NCBI GenBank assembly: GCA_947650285.1
Contig: CANTFL010001372.1
Span: 248,001-312,000, forward strand
Direction: 5' to 3'
Length of the DNA stretch: 64,000 bases
Source: Hyaloperonospora brassicae
Taxonomy: Eukaryota > Oomycota > Peronosporomycetes > Peronosporales > Peronosporaceae
Shown here: piece by piece, positions 58,001 through 64,000 of the stretch
How the letters are laid out: each line of letters begins with the position of its first letter
Numbering within the stretch: the first letter of the stretch is position 1
The notes under the pieces: generated by a model
The model's database searches: none
What the model was told of the DNA's origin: nothing
The model's input: only the letters and a program-made list of their open reading frames with translations
Position numbers and translations under genes: made by a program

Positions 58001-58969
58001 TTATTATTTATTCGATAGATCCGATTCAATTTATATATATCTACGATGTCTACAAACGCATAGGCGATATACCGCCTTGGTGGTGACAAGCTTCCACTAA
58101 CCAATTTGCGTACTAGCAAATCACCTTATGATATGAATGTCGATGATTGGAGAAAAATATGGTGATCGTAGTGGTGTTGAGCAATAACCTTGATATTACA
58201 ACCATGTCCCCAAATTAATTAATCCTCAATTATTAGCTCATACATATCACTAGACCGTTTGACCAATCAGCCTGCAACCCGATTTCCATGCTGCGATCTA
58301 CAAATGAAAATTAGTCTCATAACTCGAATCTAGCTGAACCTTTGTAAACTAAGGCTATACTCATAACGATGTACTGAAAACAGAACAAATTTAAAATCCA
58401 TTCCAAGTTCATTTGATGTGAGCAAATCCTTTTGTATATGGGAAAGCAAAAGTCGCTATATTATCGTTAAAAAGATAGGCGTCAAATCATTTCTACATCG
58501 ATTCTGCTATTTGTAATGTAAACATAACACGACCGGTAATACCTAATGGACGTCGGTGATGCTATAGCGAAAAGTGAATGATAAAAGAACGATATTGGCA
58601 ATGTCGATGGAGCGATATCGGGCGTCAAAAATGGCCTATACAGGCCACAGTGTGGATAAATGCATCGAAACAATTATGTACACGTGCGCGCAGAGCTAGG
58701 TAAATGTAATCAACGAACACGCCTGATAGAGAAAAATTAGAACAATGACGTATGTATACAGTCTTCTAGAAAACTAATCTTACTCTGATCTCACTTCTAC
58801 GAAAGCGACCTACAAAACACGCATTTGTAGGTTGCACTGACAGATCGCGTCAAGGGGTAATTTGTAGCGACCATAGAGATCCGATCACCAAGCGAGACCG
58901 AAGAGACAACCCCAATACTACATTATTTCTTAACCACAGGATCAACTAGTGTCGTGTGTGTTTTCCTTA
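55042..58969. other. Long AT-rich intergenic region
   Basis: Nearly 4 kb without any ORF above 110 codons and no recognised family. AT content is high from 56.2 to 58.9 kb. No repeat structure was recognised apart from short A/T runs. Confidence 0.55.
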
Positions 58970-59405
58970 CTAAACAAGGAAAGGTTAAGCTGCGTAGGAG
59001 CTACCGTTATTTTTTGTTGGTTATCGACAAGCGGTCCGATTGCCGTTTGCATTTTCTCCGTATTAATGGTGACACAGAGTACAAGGCCGTAACTTTTTCT
59101 CGTGCGACTAGTCGCACGGCAATTACAGAGGCCGGTAGCCAGGCGATATTGTGAAGGCAGGGTGCGAGCACCGAACGGTGATGAATACGGTACGCTGCAT
59201 AGTTTTTCTGAGTACTATACTTCTTTGGGTTTGTGGCGATGCTACCGAAATACGGCTTGTGTTCCTTACAAAATGCCAATCCAGTATCATTCTATGCGGA
59301 CCCCATTTCACGAGATGTTATTTGGAAAGTGGCCACGACTAGTGGATATTGTCGCATTTATTTCGAAATGTGATAAGCATTGCGACCAAATAAATACACG
59401 CTGAA
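58970..59405 (+). mobile_element. copia integrase relic (third copia trace)
   Basis: Plus-strand fragments read CRLHFLRINGDTEYK, like the LRTDNGTEY catalytic block of copia integrase. In another frame they read YGTLHSFSEYYTSLG, then TPFHEMLFGKWPRLVDIVAF, like the TPFELLFGKKP end of the same domain. Stops and frame changes throughout. No LTRs seen nearby. Confidence 0.5.
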
Positions 59406-59632
59406 GCAGCGTGCCGAGGTTCGAATTGATGTAAGAAAGAGCGGCGAGACAGAATAAGATGTTGGTGTCTTCCTCGACGTTGCATTGTTATAGGCATACG
59501 TTACGTCCGTCAAATGATGAAGCTCTCACTTACGTGAAAAGCAGTTGTAGGAGATCGTACGTAACGAGACTGGGAGTGACTTAGAAGTGTTAGCACGTGA
59601 GCGTATACACCAGCACGCCAGTGCTTAAGCTA

Positions 59633-59995
59633 TCAAGAAACGACCTTATTAGGGTTGCATCGTTCAGTTTGTATTTTGGAATTGGGGCAGCAAACAAGAC
59701 GAACGGCGAGCACGTCTCGTGCCGCGAGTGTGCGAAAGTATGGAGCAGCTGCAGATAAGATATTGGTATGTATGAAAAAACAGATAACCTTTGACATAAG
59801 TGTACTCGTCGGAAACACTTCGTCGGAGACCTTCCTAGCCTGAGTGAAGTAGACCCTCTTAACGTGGGCTCCTGCGTCAGCCCGCCTTTGTTTGTGCTTC
59901 TGTACACGCGCTAAACTACCGCGTCGCGTCGCGTCTACGTGAGGGTCTGTACTCCGCTTTACTTGTTGCTGAGCTTTGTCAACAACTTTGGCCAT
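59633..59995 (-). CDS. Hypothetical protein, probably spliced
   Basis: ATG at 59995 opens 120 codons. The first about 60 residues are basic and look coding (MAKVVDKAQQQVKRSTDPHV start, RVQKHKQRRADAG). The second part may be altered by an intron: a tctgcag acceptor at 59749 allows two readings. A GTACAC donor keeps the frame ending at 59633. A GTGTTT or GTCTCC donor switches to a frame ending at 59590, with a PIPKYKLNDATLIRSFL segment that looks better. I cannot decide between them. No family recognised; the basic start suggests a nucleic-acid or ribosome-associated protein, which is only a guess. Confidence 0.4.
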   Translation of the reverse strand: MAKVVDKAQQQVKRSTDPHVDATRRGSLARVQKHKQRRADAGAHVKRVYFTQARKVSDEVFPTSTLMSKVICFFIHTNILSAAAPYFRTLAARDVLAVRLVCCPNSKIQTERCNPNKVVS

Positions 59996-60474
59996 CTCCG
60001 TTGGTGGAATGGCAACTCGCAGCGTTCAGTGCGGCTCGCTGCTTCCTCGTGTATAGATGAGGAGGTTGCGTTGCTTAACTTGTAAATGACACCGCTGCGG
60101 ACACACACACGCACGCGTCGCAGTCAGTCTCGATGCCAGTGAAAGTGTCGACAAGTTCAATCCCTTACACCAGTCCAACTGCAGACATGGACGTGGCTGT
60201 ACACTCTTCCGAGTAGTAGGACCAAAGGTGTGGTCAAGCGCCGGAAGGGCTCGCGACATTGAAAGCAAAGGAGACGAGACTCTGTGCATATGGTGCACCT
60301 GTCGACGGCCGAGCGCCCGTTCTGTGCGCGTGATACCGCGTAAAATCAGCTGTCCGCACAAGCACTTAACACATATCGGCCCTCAGTTACCTCAAATATA
60401 CCCACACCAGTGAACCGCATCCCTTTCAATCAACGACTCGTTTCTTGCGCTCGAAATAAGTCCCTCGACAGTCG
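59996..60474. other. Divergent promoter region before Cdc45
   Basis: Lies between the divergent hypothetical gene and Cdc45. An ORF of 111 codons on the minus strand (60026-60361) has no known family and is not called. Confidence 0.5.
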
Positions 60475-62839
60475 ATGTTGTGGCCACGCGAGGAGTTCCA
60501 CGCCGCCTATAAGCAAATCAAACACGACGCAGTGCACTCCAGTGGCACCTGCAGCGTGCTCATCCTCGTAGCGCTCGACGTGGACGCTCTGTGCGCTGCA
60601 GAGATCCTCACGCGTCTACTGCGCGCCGACATTGTGAGCTACTCGCTACTTGCCGTGCGTGGCTACGAAGACGTGCTCTTAGCCCGTGAGTCGCGCATTC
60701 GCTGCGCTGATGGATCGCTGAGAAGCGACGGCGCGCTGAGGTCGGTCGTCATGCTGAACTGCGGTGCCATTGTCGACGTTGCGAAGCTCCTGGCGCTGCC
60801 ACCGCACGTCAAGTGCTATGTGCTGGACAGCAATCGCCCCATTCACTTGGCGAATATATATGATACGGACGGTCAGGTCGTTGTATTTGATGACGGCGCA
60901 CTGGCGGTTGGGGACTATCCAGTGTGTGGTCTAGATCTCGAAGTCGAGGATTTTGATACTGACGAACAAGAAGAAGAAGAAGCAGAGGAGGACGAGGAGG
61001 AGGAAGAAGTCGATATCGATCAGAGTGATGCAAGTGAAGCGGAAGTGGACTACGCTGTTGATGCAGTGGATACAGAGCTCATTGAGAGGCACCAAAATGA
61101 CGGTCATGGAACGGACAAGAGGGACCGAGAGGACGAAAATGAGAGAAACGATGCAAGTGAACAGGAAGATTTGGGTCAGAGATACAAGAGGAGAAAAGAT
61201 AAAGACGAAAAGGAGGAGATGGCGGAGGAGGTAGAATCAATGGACGAAAGTGACACAATAGCCAAACGGCGTCGTCGTGAAGAGATTTTGCGATACTACA
61301 GAGGGTCGTTTCATGGCGCCCCGGCGGCTACAGTGGCGTTTGAACTGGCGCAACAGGTGAACAACTCGCAGCAAGATCTGCTGTGGTTTGCTATTATTGG
61401 ATTGACAAAGCAGTTTGTGCTTGAAGAAATAGACACGGACAACTACAACCTCATGATCACTCGGTTCCAGGATGAGGTACTAGCGCTCAATGTGCCAACA
61501 CTATCCAGCGATCCAGGAGCGACTGGCGAAGAAGAGATCCATCCAGGCTATGAAGACGGTAAGATCAGTTTTGAGGAGGAATACCGCTTCATGTGTTACC
61601 GACATTGGTCTCTGTACGAAGCCATGTATCACTCGGACTACGTGGCTTCGAAACTTGGACTCTACCATGATCAAGCACGCCGTTTTGGTGCGCGAAACGC
61701 TTCGGGAAATAGCGAAAATGGGACGGGAGACACGGCGCTGCATGTTTTTCTTGCGCGTATGGGCTTTTCGTTGCGGCAGAGTCAGCAAAAGTTCTCGTAC
61801 ATGCCGTTGGAGATGAAGCAGAAGCTGCGCGAAAAGACTGAGGAAATGGCACCCGAGTTTGGCCTGGATGACCTCTTCTACGGCTCTTTCAAGCGAACAT
61901 TTGCGTTTCAATACCAGCTGAGCGCAGCTGATGCTTTCTACGGATTGCAAGCTTTGCTGGAGGCACCAGAAAGTTACATTGCTGCAGTATTTGCAACTGA
62001 AACACAGCAGCAGCAAAGCACTTTATTGTCTCTCTTGTCCCTCGACTCCGTCGTGTCATCTGGCGTCAATAGCAGCAATACTACATCACAAGACGACCGG
62101 ATTCGATTAGATACCGAAGACACGGCAACTGAGAAATTACCTCGAGACGATTTCCGTCAACAGAACTTCATGTTTGCGCACACGGCTCTCGCGTGTCATT
62201 CGGTAACATCAAGCAAGCTCATGGAGAGTGGCATCAAGGTATCAATGTCGCTGAAGCAGGCCATTGTACGCGTCGGACTTTCCATCATGGAGCGTAAACT
62301 TTTGGTTCGAGTGAAGCACTTTCGCTACGTATGTTTAAACGTCACCGAACGCGATCAGGAGCTCTTTGCGAATGCCAATATTTTGACGCAGTTGGCTCTG
62401 TTCTTACTTAACGTACATCGCGCAAGTGGCAAATGGGGTGGTCCGAATGGTCCAGCTCGTCAAAGTCTGACAGTCAATGAAGGTATGGAAAGTGAGCCAG
62501 AGAAAGGTCGACCTGTGACGAACAAATCCATTGTCCCGCTGGTGCTTATCACACGAAACCCGGCGCAGAACTGCTTTCTGGTAGTAGGACTTAGCTGCCC
62601 ATCCACACCTGGCGAGATCCATCGAAAGTACGTTTTTACGAACTTGCCGCATTGTGATGGTTGCTAATTGTGTCATTCGTTGTTTGTTTTCCAGTACCTT
62701 GGGAACGGCTTTTAAGCTTGCTGCCAGCGAGACTGGAGCAAACTTTCGGCAGGATGGCTTCACAAGTGCCGTGATGGAGATTCAAATTGATGAAATCCAG
62801 CACTTTGTTGAGCAATTACACAACGTCCTCGATGCATGA
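60475..62839 (+). CDS. CDC45: Cdc45, replication initiation factor
   Basis: Two exons: 60475-62627 and 62695-62839. The 67-nt intron (GTACGT...TTCCAG) is in phase 2. Spliced product 765 aa. The N-terminal DHH-like phosphoesterase fold shows LILVALDVDALCAAEILTRL and an AVRGYEDVLL segment with VVMLNCG. A long acidic linker (about 160-255, Glu/Asp runs and KR clusters) is followed by YYRGSFHGAPAA and DLLWFAIIGLTKQF, both hallmark Cdc45 blocks, and a C-terminal ASETGANFRQDGFTSAV segment. Cdc45 joins MCM2-7 and GINS to form the replicative helicase in the nucleus. It has the family's usual build and somewhat above its usual length (about 570-650 aa), owing to the acidic linker. Single-copy housekeeping gene, apparently intact. 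Confidence 0.95.
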
Positions 62840-63413
62840 GGGTTGCAAGCAACGCCTTGAAAAGCGATGATAATGAAACGAGTTTGTGCTTTGATCTTTT
62901 TTACTTGTTGTGTATTTCGGTCACATCAGTCGGTCACACCAGAAAGACCAGTCAGACGAAGCAGACGGCGTGCGCGCGGTTCCACACCACCTATAAACAA
63001 GTCACTGCAATGCTGTGAGCCTACTTAAAAATCAAATCACTGTGAATATGTGAGCCTACTTCAAATCAAATTACTGCAGTCATGTGAGCCTACTTGAAAT
63101 GAAGTCACTGCAATCTACTTACAATCAAGTCACTGCCATCCAGTAAGTCCATATTTTCATGAAGCTTCGTCTCCATACCACTTTCACATTTCTCAGTGGT
63201 GCTTAGACAAGTGCGTTCAATCTAGCGTCGAACGTCGTAGCAGTTGGCTCAGATCTTCCAATGTTCACTCTCATTCGAATGATCTGAGGTTGGAAATGGA
63301 ATTGAGGTCTTATGCACTCGAATTAGGTGCGCTAGCAAGCAAAGGGGAAGACGGCGGTCTGAAATTGTCGTACAGCTAGTGCGAGCCAAAGCATTGCTTG
63401 GACTCTCTTCAGA
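62840..63413. other. Convergent intergenic region
   Basis: Separates the 3' ends of Cdc45 and the methyltransferase gene. Contains a small tandem repeat (62999-63145). Nothing else seen. Confidence 0.6.
62999..63145 (+). repeat. Minisatellite between convergent genes
   Basis: About four and a half units of 25-39 bp built on aatcactgcaatgtgagcctactt. The two middle units are 34 bp and closest to each other; the outer ones are variants. Confidence 0.8.
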
Positions 63414-64000
63414 TTAGCTAAGTTTTCGCTCCCGGACGAGTGGCACGTAGCAAACACCGAAGAGCCGACGCTGTGAGTAACTTGTTCCATGCCGCACGAT
63501 CTCCACAAAAACTTGACCACCACGAGCTTCATCCAGTGGAAGCACGAGGCGTCCGCCATCCGCTAGCTGCTCCAAGAGTGCTGGAGGAGGAACTTCAGCG
63601 GCAGCTCCAACATGGATGTAGTGGAATGGTGCTTCATTCGGCAGTCCGTCCCAGCCGTTGTGACAGCGTACTGATACGATACCACGATCAAGCAAGTCGC
63701 CGTCTGCCATCTGTATGTTCTTCTTGGCCAACTGGACGAGTCCAGAAACAATCTCCAAGCCAAACACATGCCCGCCCTTGTTTTCTACCATTCGGCCAAG
63801 GCATGCTGTAAGGAAACCGGAGCCTGAACCCACGTCCAGGATTCGCGGATTGACAACGTCCTTGATTGCAGCGTACCCCAACTCCATTGCGTGACCATGC
63901 ATATGCGGTGCAGAGATAGTCTGGTGATAACCAATTGGGTGAGGAATATCTTGGTAAGCGTGCAGCTCACCAATGGGTCCTCCATCAGGAGTTTCAGTTT
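63414..64000 (-). CDS. Protein-L-isoaspartate O-methyltransferase (partial, 5' end outside window)
   Basis: The frame is open from the window edge to the TAG at 63414, about 195 residues. It starts within the family's substrate block (AYQDIPHPIGYHQTISAPHM), followed by the SAM-binding motif ILDVGSGSGFLTA, an acidic FGLEIV strand end, FHYIHVGAAAEVP and GGRLVLPL. This enzyme methylates isoaspartyl residues in aged proteins so they can be repaired, using S-adenosylmethionine in the cytosol. The order and spacing of motifs fit a normal enzyme. The N-terminal 40-60 residues and any introns there lie past the window. The gene converges on Cdc45. Confidence 0.92.
   Translation of the reverse strand, partial: TETPDGGPIGELHAYQDIPHPIGYHQTISAPHMHGHAMELGYAAIKDVVNPRILDVGSGSGFLTACLGRMVENKGGHVFGLEIVSGLVQLAKKNIQMADGDLLDRGIVSVRCHNGWDGLPNEAPFHYIHVGAAAEVPPPALLEQLADGGRLVLPLDEARGGQVFVEIVRHGTSYSQRRLFGVCYVPLVRERKLS

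Noticed and set aside
1..64000. CRISPR arrays, riboswitches, bacterial operons
   Set aside because: Genes have spliceosomal introns and eukaryotic families. No regularly spaced repeats or bacterial ribosome-binding sites were seen.

Overview
The window looks like a repeat-rich oomycete (water mould) nuclear genome, most likely a downy mildew or close relative. The grounds are: intron-containing eukaryotic genes with short introns (67-145 nt) and GTACGT-type donors; a START + FYVE-like protein of the kind expanded in oomycetes; two LRR receptor kinases with TKL-type kinase domains; and a secreted repeat protein with an EER motif and WY/LWY-like repeats. The exact species cannot be told from the sequence. 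No tRNA, rRNA, CRISPR array or bacterial-style operon was seen.

Left third (1-23.7 kb): this is one large inverted duplication. Two arms of about 4.4 kb (left about 255-4227 plus 11361-11770; right 19257-23685) are nearly identical in opposite orientation. They flank a unique centre of about 7.5 kb that holds a dead Mutator-like (MULE) transposon (12.3-16.05 kb) and a START/FYVE-like gene (16.4-18.4 kb, minus). The left arm was later split by a 7.1-kb Ty1/copia element (4228-11355) with recognisable LTRs, TG...CA ends and a 5-bp target duplication TGTGT. The right arm keeps the empty site. Each arm has lost a different internal segment. Three small ORFs are kept intact in both arms.

Middle (23.7-42 kb): a decayed coiled-coil gene on the minus strand (24-26.7 kb); a secreted effector candidate (28.8-31.06 kb, minus) whose last repeat is cut off by a stop codon and a frameshift; relics of a Ty3/gypsy chromovirus (33-34.75 kb); and a nested element at 35.7-41.9 kb, in which inverted terminal sequences and a zinc-knuckle ORF of MULE type enclose a second, better preserved copia element on the minus strand.

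Right third (42-64 kb): the gene-dense part. Two tandem LRR receptor-like kinases on the minus strand (44.6-47.3 and 48.0-50.5 kb) have small symmetric phase-2 exons, each coding one LRR. After them come an FHA-domain protein (53.0-55.0 kb, plus), the replication factor Cdc45 (60.5-62.8 kb, plus) and, convergent to it, the 3' part of a protein-L-isoaspartate methyltransferase gene (63.4 kb to the window edge, minus). Splice junctions were worked out by reading the frames across the introns. Gaps between genes are AT-rich and contain decayed transposon pieces.
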